The position numbers and the translations under genes were made by a program. The notes under the pieces are model-generated. The model made no database searches and was not told where the DNA came from. It saw nothing but the letters and a program-made list of their open reading frames with translations. A stretch of DNA of 64,000 nt. It comes from Oegoconia quadripuncta. Lineage: Eukaryota; Arthropoda; Insecta; Lepidoptera; Autostichidae. The stretch is taken from positions 33,929,601 through 33,993,600 of the forward strand of contig OX438747.1 in NCBI GenBank assembly GCA_949316235.1, given 5' to 3'. The first letter of the stretch is position 1. Every line of letters starts with the position of its first letter. Shown here piece by piece: positions 57,201 to 61,579 of the stretch.

Positions 57201-59128
57201 CACTTGCCTTACAGGCAATCGCACTGTGGGAAGTTGTGCGCACATAATATCCATTGTATGGTACATGGGGTTAGGGCGTCATATTGACTTTAATGCACCA
57301 GCACAAATGCTTGATAATATTGTAATAGACGACTTAATGTAATTATTAGTGCAGTCAAGAGCACATCAAGCTTGACACTTTAGATTTGGCTGTAATAATG
57401 AGTTAATAGTTACCTATATTATTTAAGCATTATTATTACTACTCAATGATTTTCAGTTTGAGAACCAAGTATTTTTTTTTATTATATAGAATCGTCCTTG
57501 TTTATGTGAAATAAGCATATTTGTTTGTGAAAAAAATTATTTTGGTTTAAAAATAAATATATTTTTACCGAAAAGTTTTTTTTTATTATAAATAAACCCA
57601 ATAGTTTTTGCTACTAAAACAGGTACTTTATCCTTTTTTGGGTCGCAATGAACAAATTGACACGTGTCCTATGACTGTTGTAGGGTGGGGACGGGGTCCA
57701 TACAAAATCCCCCATGGTCCTTTGCCTTTAAATAAATTTAAAGCAATCATAAAACAGAAATTATTAACAAAGGCTATTATAAAATCACTGACTATTTGAA
57801 TGATAAGCAAGCATGGACATAGCTGTTCTGTTTAAAAGAGCAACCCTAGAGTTTCTTGCTCGTTCTTCTCTGGGGAGTCAGCTTTGTGAATGAGCAGTCA
57901 ATTTAAAATTTAAATATAATATTAATAGTGACGTTTTCAAGTGATAATTTTATCCTATGAAATAAAATATTTTGATTTGAGTCAGCCTATTTATAGATAG
58001 TATTAGCGTATTATTTAATATATTTATATATATTACATGTATTTATTAATTTTTATTTTAGTATATAAGCTTTTATTTTAAGTAATATCTATATATCTTT
58101 TGATCTTATAAAATTATTCCGCTATATTATGAGCTAGTCCTATAATCAAACCATTGCTATAAATATTAAACGTATACCCTTTGTATAGAAGTCCCTAATT
58201 CAAAATTGTTGAACCTCCTTACTAAAAGTGATTTCATAATGGTTTACTTTTTATGGGTTATCGAAATTGAAGTTAACGGGAATTACACGAATTCAAATTC
58301 ACCCTGTATGTATTTTTTTTATAAAATCATTTCATAAATGTATTGAGATGCCATTGTTATAAAAAATAAATAAAAATAAAATATCCTTAGACATACACAC
58401 AGCGCCATCTAGATGGCTGCTTACTGTGGAACTAGTTCCACAGTAAGCAACTATATGCTTGTGTTGTGGATACCAGATGGTTGATATAATACATAAATAT
58501 ATTTTTTTTTTGTAAATAAATACTTATTATAAATAAAAACATCCATAACTCGGGTACACATGTCCGTATTCATCACACAAACATATGCCCCTAGCGGGAT
58601 TTGAACCCGCAACCTTTTGGTACAGTGGTCAGAGTTGCTAACCACTACACCAAACAGGTCGTCTAATATTGTTAAGATATAAATTTCCTTAAACTTATCT
58701 CTAAGAGACTCTCTAGGTCCTAATTTATAAATGGCACGAATAGCACGCTTCGCACGACTAGACTGAGTTACTGAGACAACTTGAGACAGTGTTCCTTTAG
58801 TCGAGTTTTAAGAAGTTATTCCAGACGAAGCCGTGGTAGCAGAACTAGTAGAGTAATAAAAGTTTAAATTCTTACCATCCGAATCACTTGAGTAGTACAT
58901 ATCACTTCGGCCATGTCCTCTGGTAAGTCTCTGTGCGTATAATTCAAATATCACTTGTTCCTTCTCGTCACTGCTCTCATCACCGTCCATGAACAAAGAG
59001 TCGTTAACTTGATAAACCCATCTGGTTTCGTGTAGATCAGGTCTGAAAATTAACCCATCTCTGCTTACTGGCCGAGCTTCGTCCCGGGTCTCGTGGGCAG
59101 TCTCGTCAGTTCCGCATGCTATTGACAT
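33058..59128 (-). CDS. Ten-finger U1/matrin-like C2H2 zinc-finger protein (whole gene, 10 coding exons)
   Basis: Joined exons, 5' to 3': 59128-58876, 52755-52517, 51802-51675, 49165-48966, 46380-46248, 41885-41753, 39216-38404, 37182-36628, 35046-34570, 33237-33058. Every junction is GT-AG and all phases agree, giving 3111 bases and 1036 residues. Fingers begin at C125, C171, C321, C378, C592, C640, C777, C825, C937 and C985; most are C-x2-C-x11-H-x5-H, the U1/matrin spacing that in known families binds RNA or DNA, often double-stranded RNA. They alternate: an A finger (YHCGxCN style), an acidic linker, a hydrophobic YHxxV strand, a B finger ending IRR/IRK/IRA/FRQ. The nucleus is the likely location (inference). 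The first Met sits four bases after an acceptor, so a non-coding or coding exon probably lies upstream. I know no name for it. Confidence 0.85.
33274..33605 (+). repeat. SINE S3, complete
   Basis: Complete head, body and A tail in the last intron of the zinc-finger gene. A separate S1-like head fragment follows at 33670-33750. Confidence 0.85.
33756..34215. repeat. Phased array of degenerate 15-16-bp units with central perfect hairpin
   Basis: A weak core TT(G)GCAAA recurs with its CAA at 33766, 33780, 33795, 33810, 33825, 33840, 33855, 33870, 33886, 33901, 33915, 33931, 33961, 33977, 33992, then 34067, 34082, 34099, 34115, 34131, 34146, 34162, 34177, 34192 and 34208. Bases between cores are unrelated. 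The centre (33994-34026 with 34032-34064) is a perfect 33-base inverted repeat around loop GGGTG. The step across the hairpin, 75 bases, is five periods. No frame stays open. Confidence 0.75.
34217..34565 (+). repeat. LINE/SINE tail fragments
   Basis: 34217-34280 (GGCATGTGAAGTCCCC, TGGACTATGGCCCATACTCC) and 34440-34560 (CCTGCAGTGGGATGTTTACG, GGGCTGATAATGATGA) are parts of one dispersed tail seen whole at 51170-51300. It reaches within ten bases of the exon 9 donor. Confidence 0.6.
34570..35046 (-). CDS. Zinc-finger gene, exon 9 (two fingers)
   Basis: Residues 819-977, phase 0 at both ends, donor GTAATA. A finger: [20 protein letters not shown] then WPTH (C825, C828, H840, H846). A basic linker of about 90 residues follows, then the strand [14 protein letters not shown] and the B finger [20 protein letters not shown] then EH (C937, C940, H952, H958), ending ALIRK. 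A clean complete two-finger module. Confidence 0.9.
35128..35186. repeat. Right end of MITE family M
   Basis: CTCAAGACTTCTATTGAAAT then TTAATACGGGCTTAAG. A (TTTTA)n microsatellite follows at 35280-35305. Confidence 0.6.
35390..36050 (-). repeat. LINE tail with reverse-transcriptase C-terminus
   Basis: The reverse strand at 35772-36047 encodes [31 protein letters not shown] and [16 protein letters not shown], the end of a CR1/Jockey-like reverse transcriptase. The 3' UTR continues down to a TAGAT-repeat near 35390-35410. Confidence 0.7.
36224..36528 (+). repeat. SINE S3, near complete
   Basis: Head, body and tail present; a short deletion lies near 36448. It lies about 100 bases beyond the exon 8 donor. 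Confidence 0.8.
36628..37182 (-). CDS. Zinc-finger gene, exon 8 (two fingers)
   Basis: Residues 634-818, phase 0 at both ends, donor GTGAGT. A finger: [20 protein letters not shown] then EPTH (C640, C643, H655, H661). The acidic linker is rich in Asp, Glu and Thr ([20 protein letters not shown]). The strand [14 protein letters not shown] then precedes the B finger [20 protein letters not shown] then RGH (C777, C780, H792, H798). Confidence 0.9.
37255..37780 (+). repeat. LINE tails J and CR1-like joined by an M MITE remnant
   Basis: 37255-37476 encodes [20 protein letters not shown] and [17 protein letters not shown] (family J). 37492-37605 is MITE M (AATAAACCGTTCTCAAAG to GGTTTATTAATACCGGCC). 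37610-37770 encodes [16 protein letters not shown] and [15 protein letters not shown] of another LINE. Confidence 0.65.
37914..38160 (+). repeat. SINE S2, complete
   Basis: Differs from 28142-28380 at only a few positions through the head and body. Confidence 0.85.
38404..39216 (-). CDS. Zinc-finger gene, exon 7 (two fingers, long linker)
   Basis: Residues 363-633, phase 0 both ends, donor GTAAGT. A finger: [20 protein letters not shown] then ESEH (C378, C381, H393, H398, one residue short at the end). A 170-residue low-complexity linker rich in Asn, Asp, Lys, Pro and Thr follows, with recurring [17 protein letters not shown] and NDPKQNNDP phrases. The strand [13 protein letters not shown] then leads into the B finger [20 protein letters not shown] then DNTH (C592, C595, H607, H613). 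The linker looks internally repeated and disordered. Confidence 0.9.
39284..39365 (-). repeat. Family Z repeat
   Basis: Contains AAGGAAAAAATAGGGCATAT and TAGGTAAGTGAAATAGAAG, reversed relative to 1260. Confidence 0.6.
39379..40135 (+). repeat. SINE S3 split by a retroposed element
   Basis: The S3 body at 39379-39460 resumes at 39963-40135. The insert 39461-39962 begins with a T-run (a reversed poly(A) tail) and is flanked by the 12-base duplication AAGCAGCAATGT at 39449-39460 and 39963-39974. The insert is an unidentified LINE-like tail on the reverse strand. Confidence 0.75.
40205..40445 (+). repeat. Family Z host copy (empty hAT site)
   Basis: Same sequence as 25600-25713 joined directly to 26207-26270 (CGACCGTCAAATGCCACAAC), lacking the hAT element. 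Confidence 0.8.
40540..40706 (+). repeat. LINE 3' tail with (AAAT)n end
   Basis: Phrase GGTCTGCTGGAAGAAATTTC, then TGTGCAATAAATGATAAATA and further AAAT units. Confidence 0.55.
40711..40845. repeat. Second phased 15-16-bp degenerate array
   Basis: A TCAA(C/T) core recurs with its C at 40716, 40731, 40745, 40761, 40777, 40793, 40809, 40825 and 40841, separated by unrelated T/A-rich spacers. The period matches the array at 33756-34215 although the core differs. It lies between a LINE tail and a reversed family K tail, in the intron between exons 6 and 7. Confidence 0.75.
40868..41260 (-). repeat. LINE tail family K with reverse-transcriptase C-terminus
   Basis: The reverse strand encodes [40 protein letters not shown] and [17 protein letters not shown], then the family K 3' end and a poly(A) at 40868. 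41208-41260 is family Z. Confidence 0.7.
41280..41735 (+). repeat. LINE tail family L
   Basis: Encodes [20 protein letters not shown], then [20 protein letters not shown] and [13 protein letters not shown], the C-terminus of a CR1-like reverse transcriptase, followed by the tail ACCAGTTTTTAATAAAAAAT. It ends next to the exon 6 donor. Reversed copies: 45420-45690, 46489-46820 and 47300-47545. Confidence 0.75.
41753..41885 (-). CDS. Zinc-finger gene, exon 6
   Basis: Begins after CCTGGACCAG with one base that completes the Lys codon from exon 5 and ends in phase 0 before GTGAGT. B finger: [20 protein letters not shown] then DKTH (C321, C324, H336, H342), ending [10 protein letters not shown]. 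Its hydrophobic strand is encoded by exon 5, so this module is split by an intron that exons 7-9 lack. Confidence 0.9.
42030..42738 (-). repeat. SINE S3 reversed, split by LINE J
   Basis: The S3 body is interrupted within the phrase CCGGAACAC/AACAATGC by a family J tail at 42171-42549. That insert encodes on the reverse strand [18 protein letters not shown], and its A-rich tail appears as ATCAAATCAAA at the left. Confidence 0.8.
42870..45053 (-). mobile_element. Full-length Tc1/mariner-type transposon with ~260-bp TIRs
   Basis: The element starts CAGGGCGTCCCAAAGTTATG and ends with its inverse, flanked by TA-rich TATATA on both sides, as expected for TA target duplication. The inverted repeats run to about 43138 on the left and 44788 on the right with few mismatches. 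One intact transposase lies inside, and a (TTTTA)n microsatellite at 44285-44345 sits just upstream of its start codon. A deleted relative is at 60089-61266. It is located in the intron between exons 5 and 6 of the zinc-finger gene, same orientation. Confidence 0.9.
43216..44277 (-). CDS. Tc1/mariner-type transposase
   Basis: 353 residues, uninterrupted. The N-terminal half carries the paired helix-turn-helix region, with a second helix set near [20 protein letters not shown]. Catalytic acidic residues are D156 in [10 protein letters not shown]246 in [11 protein letters not shown] and D282 in [14 protein letters not shown]; the last spacing is 35 residues with Asp in third place, as in mariner-like rather than Tc1-like enzymes. 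[24 protein letters not shown] linker residues are present. It cuts and pastes the element through its inverted repeats. All motifs are kept, so it may still be active. The start Met lies immediately before the TTTTA repeat tract. Confidence 0.9.
   Translation of the reverse strand: MAYQVSFDLMEAYFLNDKDISRSLRWYGVKYPDRQIPSRKVLKRLVNNLKTLGRFDKRPREPQQENHTINDEELGILIYFSAFPKASVREGEHEIGVSKSKIHRVLKKHGFKSYVEGRLVQKLLPGDTERRKNFCLDIQARLLEDPNFLDNIIWTDESNFSNNGMYNRNNNRIWSKENPLRVTETNNQVRFSLNCWFGLLKNRVFLIHFYQGTLNTEKYLGILQILRDKIRNHSAAEQENLIFQQDGAPAHNSRRAADFLNECFPTWIGTNGPIRWPARSPDLTPLDFFFWGYVKDMLYKKRYENVGELQTELCHITSSVHHKMIRKSTGSGLIKRLAICVRQEGSHFEHLIN
45219..45425. repeat. Degenerate ~22-bp tandem repeat
   Basis: Units resembling TACGATGAAACTAAATAGGG occur near 45250, 45272, 45317, 45348, 45371, 45390 and 45413, with steps mostly of 19-23 bases or of one and a half units. 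It joins directly onto a reversed family L tail. Confidence 0.6.
45426..45690 (-). repeat. LINE tail family L, reversed
   Basis: Encodes [20 protein letters not shown] and [18 protein letters not shown] on the reverse strand. Confidence 0.7.
45700..46150. other. Intron, no recognisable feature
   Basis: Intron 5 sequence between repeats; no gene or repeat boundary recognised. Confidence 0.4.
46248..46380 (-). CDS. Zinc-finger gene, exon 5
   Basis: Follows TGTCCACAG with two bases that complete a Ser codon from exon 4. It reads [20 protein letters not shown], then [20 protein letters not shown] and KTN, and ends in phase 2 before the weak donor GTAATT; read through, the donor makes an in-frame stop. 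The peptide matches the strand that precedes B fingers elsewhere (compare [12 protein letters not shown] in exon 9). Phase agreement on both sides, 1 then 2, is the main support. Confidence 0.8.
46421..46902. mobile_element. GGTGTCGATTCGG MITE with nested family L LINE
   Basis: The MITE ends TGGTGTCGATTCGGATGTAC and inverse lie at 46421 and 46902. A reversed, poly(A)-tailed family L copy (46489-46820) sits inside, flanked by the 8-base duplication ATCGTACT at 46481-46488 and 46821-46828. Removing it restores the arrangement seen at 15528-15672. Confidence 0.8.
46950..47290 (+). repeat. LINE tail, S3 tail and unit of a duplicated repeat
   Basis: 46960-47035 is the TATTG-type LINE tail and 47036-47110 an S3 tail. 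47160-47290 holds CTTGTAGCCCTAGTCGA and CACGTAGCCCCAAAACTC, repeated in diverged form at 47740-47840. Confidence 0.55.
47300..47860 (-). repeat. Family L LINE piece and second copy of the duplicated repeat
   Basis: 47300-47545 is a reversed family L C-terminal region. The rest includes a T17 run and the second CTTGTAGCCCTAGCTGACG copy. Confidence 0.5.
47893..48215 (-). repeat. SINE S3 tail and SINE S1, reversed
   Basis: 47893-47965 is an S3 tail. 47995-48215 is S1, including CAGCGCCATCTAGG, ATACCAGATGGTTGATAAAC and ATGCCCCTAG. Confidence 0.7.
48300..48650 (-). repeat. LINE tail family K, reversed
   Basis: Poly(A) seen as a T-run at 48301-48320, then GCATGCGGGTCACCTGATGG and CACCCGCAACACCAAAAGGG. 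It extends further 5' than the 6460 copy. Confidence 0.7.
48966..49165 (-). CDS. Zinc-finger gene, exon 4 (acidic linker)
   Basis: Starts after TGACTCCCTCAG with G completing ATG and ends after one base before GTAAGT. Residues 207-273 read [20 protein letters not shown], then [20 protein letters not shown] and [10 protein letters not shown]. No finger; Ser, Asp and aromatic rich, linking the A finger of exon 3 to the B finger of exons 5-6. Confidence 0.85.
49200..49440 (-). repeat. SINE S2, reversed
   Basis: Complete head, reversed (CGACGCGGGATTCGAACACG), lying about 35 bases upstream of the exon 4 acceptor. Confidence 0.8.
49445..49925. other. Intron, AT-rich, no clear feature
   Basis: Starts with an (ATCA)n stretch at 49440-49460. 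No gene seen; possibly old LINE tail. Confidence 0.4.
49931..51092 (+). mobile_element. PIF/Harbinger-type remnant keeping only a Myb-like exon
   Basis: Long inverted ends start at CCGCAGTCTCGACATAGATA (49939) and end with the inverse near 51085. They include CCGATTTCGGTCGTTAA and GGGAGCCAATTCTCG and pair over 200 bases or more. Inside is one small open frame with a Myb/SANT-like trihelix. There is no DDE transposase, so the element is a deletion derivative. The assignment to PIF/Harbinger rests on the accessory-protein motif; exact ends and target duplication were not resolved. Confidence 0.6.
50581..50787 (+). CDS. First exon of a Myb/SANT-like transposon accessory protein
   Basis: The open frame starts at a Met after a poly-basic-type leader ([20 protein letters not shown]) and reads [37 protein letters not shown] and TEWRR. 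The W...L...LN...KDW..WRR pattern is that of the Myb/SANT-like DNA-binding proteins of PIF/Harbinger elements and Zeste-like factors. Directly after WRR lies GTGAGTAA, a good splice donor; the residues that follow in frame (to a stop at 50865) no longer match the family. So this is most likely exon 1 with its partner exon deleted. KKRK could serve as a nuclear localisation signal. Confidence 0.6.
51170..51490 (+). repeat. Dispersed tails of two LINE-like families
   Basis: 51170-51300 contains GCATGTGAAGTCCCCAACCC to GGGCTGATGATGATGAT. 51355-51490 contains TGTCTGGAAGAGATCGCTTT to AATAAAGAGTATTTGTATTG, close to the 3' UTR at 19730-19840. Confidence 0.6.
51675..51802 (-). CDS. Zinc-finger gene, exon 3
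   Basis: Begins in phase 0 after ATATTTACAG and ends in phase 2 before GTGAGTTGG. A finger: [20 protein letters not shown] then GKSH (C171, C174, H186, H192), followed by [13 protein letters not shown], where Met is split across the junction. The HFNGKSH end is typical of U1-like fingers. Confidence 0.9.
51808..51950 (-). repeat. SINE S2 tail, reversed
   Basis: Shares CACCTAGTCCCAAACTAAGC and the following body with S2. It lies about six bases from the exon 3 acceptor. Confidence 0.7.
52300..52516 (-). pseudogene. Two decayed tandem copies of the exon 2 finger end
   Basis: On the reverse strand, residues [15 protein letters not shown] (about 52300-52350) mirror [15 protein letters not shown] of exon 2. 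A second copy at about 52405-52500 keeps [11 protein letters not shown] against the exon's TEHVDTQTH. Period about 105-110 bases. Neither copy retains a full Cys/His set or a splice donor, so they are non-functional. Confidence 0.65.
52517..52755 (-). CDS. Zinc-finger gene, exon 2
   Basis: Follows CTGTATTTCAG with AT completing an Asp codon from exon 1 and ends in phase 0 before GTGAGTCAC. Residues 85-164: [15 protein letters not shown], a hydrophobic strand [15 protein letters not shown] and the B finger [20 protein letters not shown] then TH (C125, C128, H138, H144, two residues shorter than the other B fingers), ending GELSIIRR. It is the only module without an A finger before it, so one may lie in an unseen upstream exon. 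The exon is GC-rich compared with its neighbours. Confidence 0.9.
52814..53135. mobile_element. GGTGTCGATTCGG MITE, long version
   Basis: Ends TGGTGTCGATTCGGATGTAC and inverse, continuing into AACTAACTAAATTTAAA inverted repeats. It lies 58 bases upstream of the exon 2 acceptor. Confidence 0.8.
53500..54165. mobile_element. TIR element with TTTATAAACTAAAGGGAGAT ends
   Basis: CCACAGGTTTATAAACTAAA, continuing GGGAGATATG, near 53502-53533 is matched by the inverse near 54130-54163 with one mismatch. The interior is about 600 bases with no transposase. A family J scrap lies just before it at 53336-53410. Confidence 0.6.
54170..54621 (+). repeat. Family J LINE tail, left part (split)
   Basis: Encodes [38 protein letters not shown] and [20 protein letters not shown]. 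It stops at CACATTCAAAA, where the DDE+SWIM transposon begins, and resumes at 57721. Confidence 0.8.
55109..55240 (+). CDS. Transposase exon 1 (Cys-rich start)
   Basis: 44 codons from the Met at 55109, phase 0 at the donor GTTAGTAAG. It reads [20 protein letters not shown] and ends [10 protein letters not shown]7-x2-C10 pairs with CHRC soon after the junction, suggesting a small zinc knuckle assembled across the intron. Confidence 0.7.
55441..57342 (+). CDS. Transposase exon 2: DDE catalytic core plus SWIM zinc finger
   Basis: Starts after TTTTTATTCCAG in phase 0 ([17 protein letters not shown]). The joined protein has about 677 residues. The helix-turn-helix-like region is [20 protein letters not shown] then [11 protein letters not shown]. 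The catalytic DDE_4-type core has D312 in [13 protein letters not shown]392 in [10 protein letters not shown] and E441 in [18 protein letters not shown], order and spacing as in IS5/PIF/ISL2EU-like transposases. The C-terminus has [18 protein letters not shown], a SWIM-type CxC...CxH zinc motif around residues 630-645. No stops or frameshifts; the stop is at 57342. All catalytic residues are kept, so it may be recently active. A domesticated gene is the alternative, but intact TIRs argue for a mobile element. Confidence 0.85.
   Translation, partial: VIFNNIMAVCHRCWQRANNDVNRQDLPDENVVVDVNNPAEGAQPNEIFVPEYVRAPNSSRTCLYRHCRNLDLRRIPASIRLFAICNYSLYFPPSTRLCQDHLSNIIWDELLDNVNVTNYFNAELVSDMTTMLIRGMNAPRLSFDSVTGLDAHELHFWTGLTIEQFNSMLLETPSLAERHRHPRRVLGAYMTKLRTGESNERLATLFGMSRRTFEDHLKIARECLTQDFVNRHLGLDHLSRENVLERNLLIPKEFFGDEQNTKAILILDGTYIYIEKSSNFLFQRQSYSHHKFRNLLKPFIIVSSDGYIIDVLGPFRATTSDATIVQSIMNEENPLHWFLNSGDVFIVDRGFRDSIGVIQSCGYEVHMPPTKDRTASQLTTEQANKSRLVTICRWVVEAVNGKFKNRFRLLRQTYFNRALSHMFCDFKIAAAIINAYYRVAVDNRFAAEIVNIIHSRMNMSNHLHDYVHMKNLNRQRVPFEAMQANIPNFEDFPRLSEDEVFLFALGSYHIKLAKSYCAEHLRDGLYNIELYRDNELNNLPRCNILLNNVWLVRVRIQSRHVRSRIYYSYILIDRDLTDRHAIAHWYCTCLTGNRTVGSCAHIISIVWYMGLGRHIDFNAPAQMLDNIVIDDLM
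57721..57980 (+). repeat. Family J LINE tail, right part (split)
   Basis: Continues the frame interrupted at 54621 ([17 protein letters not shown]) and ends with GAAATAAAATATTTTGATTT. Confidence 0.8.
57985..58370. other. Intron 1, no recognisable feature
   Basis: AT-rich and closed in all frames. Confidence 0.4.
58375..58770 (-). repeat. SINE S1 and short family J piece, reversed
   Basis: 58375-58665 is S1 with full head (AACCACTACACCAAACAG, GGGATTTGAACCCGCAACC). 58668-58770 encodes on the reverse strand [16 protein letters not shown] of family J. This reaches within about 100 bases of exon 1. Confidence 0.75.
58876..59128 (-). CDS. Zinc-finger gene, exon 1 (first coding exon seen)
   Basis: 84 codons plus one base, donor GTAAGA. 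The acidic, finger-free N-terminus begins [20 protein letters not shown] and ends DMYYSSDSD, with [19 protein letters not shown] between. The acceptor GTTTACAG lies four bases before the ATG and the reading frame is open through it, so either a 5' UTR intron or a further upstream coding exon is possible. The single trailing G joins with AT of exon 2 to give Asp. Confidence 0.8.
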
Positions 59129-59190
59129 TGCACTGTAAACAAAAGGTTGAATTTAACCAATTTCATTTCGTACAAATAAAGACTTAAATG

Positions 59191-59629
59191 TATACAATGT
59201 GATAGGGGTGGTACTTCTAACCCGTTAAGGCTCAGTACTACATCCAAAATCATCGACAAAAAAAATAATATGGGGGGTGAAAACATATCTGTGAAAACAT
59301 AAAAAAAGTGATTTTAAATCACAAAATAATTAAGTAATAATTTTTTTTTCTCACCAAAATAATCTCAAACATACAAAACAAAGTAATTGATTAGTTAGCC
59401 AGTATCATTAGGTACCGTTTGCCATTTTTTTTATGTTTCTACGACGTATGAAACCTTTGATATCGCATAAAGTATCGAGCGCGCCGCAGTACATTGAAAA
59501 TAAAATAAAAATGGTCATAAATTTAGGGGGAAGGGGGCTAGACCCCCCATATTATTTTTTTTGTCGATGGATTTGGATGTAGTATTTAGCCTTAACGGGT
59601 TAGAAGTACCACCCCTATCACATTGTATA
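59191..59629. mobile_element. MITE with ~90-bp TIRs just upstream of exon 1
   Basis: TATACAATGTGATAGGGGTG, then GTACTTCTAACCCGTTAAGG, is matched by its inverse at 59590-59629, with further pairing through ATCGACAAAAAAAATAATAT. 439 bases, no coding capacity. Confidence 0.8.
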
Positions 59630-59885
59630 AAGAAATAATAAATAGAAAGTTGTGTTTGTACGAATATTACTAGAGAACAACAGCAGCATGCAGCCGCATC
59701 CACCGTGGCGAGTTCCAGCGCTGGGCTAACACGCTCGAGATGCCGTACATGATAGCGCAACGCTTACTCATAATTAAACATGTTAGTTAACAATCAACTA
59801 ATATTATAAATGCGAAATTTTGTAAGTTTGTTTGCTTTGTATTTAAATCACGGCAAAACGGATGAATGGATTCGGATACTGGGTG

Positions 59886-60082
59886 TTTACCTATGAAATT
59901 GGAGTTTTTTTTCTTCGTTAGTCATATGCACCAATTCCTGCGGGTTTTCAAAGCTACATCCAAATTTGTTTTTATTTGGAAAATGGAATATTATTTCAAG
60001 GTTTCACATGAAATATTTTTTAATTTCTGGGCTAAATCACATAATAATTTGAACAGACCTATTTTCATGTGCTTGTATATTG
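59886..60082 (+). repeat. MITE family X, left part
   Basis: Matches 61580-61780 (CCTATGAAATTGGAGTTTTT and on) and stops at the mariner-type insertion at 60089. Confidence 0.7.
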
Positions 60083-60088
60083 TATATA

Positions 60089-61266
60089 CAGGGCGTCCCA
60101 AAGTTATGGGACATGAAGGGGAAGTACCTTAAATATTGTAGATAGTGAATTTTGCTCAAAGAAGACTTTATGTTATTTTTAAAAGTTAGTAATTCTGCAT
60201 TCATAGATTTTCTAAAAATTACTTGCTTCGGCTGGGAATCGAACCGACTTAAATGTGAAAAAAAAAACACCCTACTTTTATGATGCCAATCGAAAGAATA
60301 GCTAAAAAATAATAACTCTGCCTAAGTAACATAGTATTTTAAAAGAAAGGAACAACATAAAATGATTGAGTCAAATTTCAAGAAAGTTATTTATTGCCGA
60401 CGACGTTCGAAAAGTAGCGATATTATCATTCCAAAGATAGCATTGATTATTCGTAAATAAGTACCCACTTCATAAAATAGGTACTAACATAGTTTTCCTT
60501 ATTATAAGTGCACGTGTAGATGAAATGATAAAACTTGTATTTCAATACGTCCTCTGTAAGCTAGACAGAAGGCAAACAAACATTTTCCAACAAGATGGAG
60601 CTCCGGCTCATAATAGTCGGAGAGCAGCAGATTTTCTAAATGAATGTTTTCCTACATGGATTGGTACAAATGGACCGATTAGATGGCCGGCCAGATCCCC
60701 GGACCTCACACCATTAGATTTCTTCTTTTGGGGATACGTGAAAGATATGCTATACAAAAAGCGATACGAGAACGTAGGCGAGTTGCAAACAGAATTGTGC
60801 CATATCACATCGAGTGTTCACCATAAAATGATTAGAAAATCAACAGGCAGCGGGCTCATTAAAAGATTGGCGATTTGCGTAAGACAAGAGGGATCACATT
60901 TTGAGCATTTAATTAATTAATTTACAAAAAAATACCTACTTAATTGACTACGGCAGTTTCATGTATGTTTTTTATTTGATTAAAATGATTAATTTCACGT
61001 TGTTCCTTTCTTTTAAAATACTATGTTACTTAGGCAGAGTTATTATTTTTTAGCTATTCTTTCGATTGGCATCATAAAAGTAGGGTGTTTTTTTTTTCAC
61101 ATTTGAGTCGGTTCGATTCCCAGCCGAAGCAAATAATTTTTAGAAAATCTATGAATGCAGAATTACTAACTTTTAAAAATAACATAAAGTCTTCTTTGAG
61201 CAAAATTCACTATCTACGATATTTAAGGTACTTCCCCTTCATGTCCCATAACTTTGGGACGCCCTG
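60089..61266 (+). mobile_element. Internally deleted mariner-type copy
   Basis: Same TIRs as 42870-45053 but in opposite orientation and 1178 bases long. About 1 kb is missing between the position matching 44568 and the codons for residue 242, so it lacks the N-terminus and D156. Both TIRs are intact, so an active transposase could still move it. Confidence 0.9.
60578..60920 (+). pseudogene. C-terminal part of mariner-type transposase
   Basis: Keeps [20 protein letters not shown] to the normal C-terminus, nearly identical to residues 242-353 of the full copy. The frame now continues upstream into former TIR-proximal sequence, giving a short hybrid start. It lacks the DNA-binding half, so it is not a working enzyme. 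Confidence 0.85.
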
Positions 61267-61375
61267 TATATGTATTTGTATAGTTTATCAACCATCTGGT
61301 AACCACAACACACGCCTATAGTTGCTTACTGTGGAACTAGATGGCGCTGTGTGTATGTCTAAGGATATTTATTTA
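61267..61375 (+). repeat. SINE S1 3' end
   Basis: TATCAACCATCTGGTAACCA, then GATGGCGCTGTGTGTATG and an ATTT tail. Confidence 0.65.
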
Positions 61376-61579
61376 TTTACTATTTATATCAGGCTGCTGT
61401 AGGTCTTACTGGGCATTGAAAAGACAGCTGGCTGTTTTTTCACGGACATACACTTTTTTGCCATTGCGTTGTCACGCACATAGCGCACTGGCTCCACAGA
61501 ATATCAGCGCCTTAGTGTGTAGTGTTATTCCTCTATGGCTTTAGTATCGCACTTCTCGCTGAAGCACATACATATTATT

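Larger units (their letters stand above)
54622..57720 (+). mobile_element. Intact DDE transposon with TIRs (IS5/PIF-related, SWIM-bearing)
   Basis: 3099 bases. Left end GGACGATGGGAAGAAATGTC, then CCCACC.TCCAACAG; right end, inverted, GGACCATGGGGGATTTTG, then GTCCCCACCCTACAACAG and GTGTCA. The flanks CATTCAAAA and TTTGCCTTTAAATAAATTTA join seamlessly in the uninterrupted J copy at 15100-15145, which fixes both boundaries and shows no added target bases. It encodes one two-exon transposase and sits in the first intron of the zinc-finger gene on the opposite strand. Confidence 0.8.
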
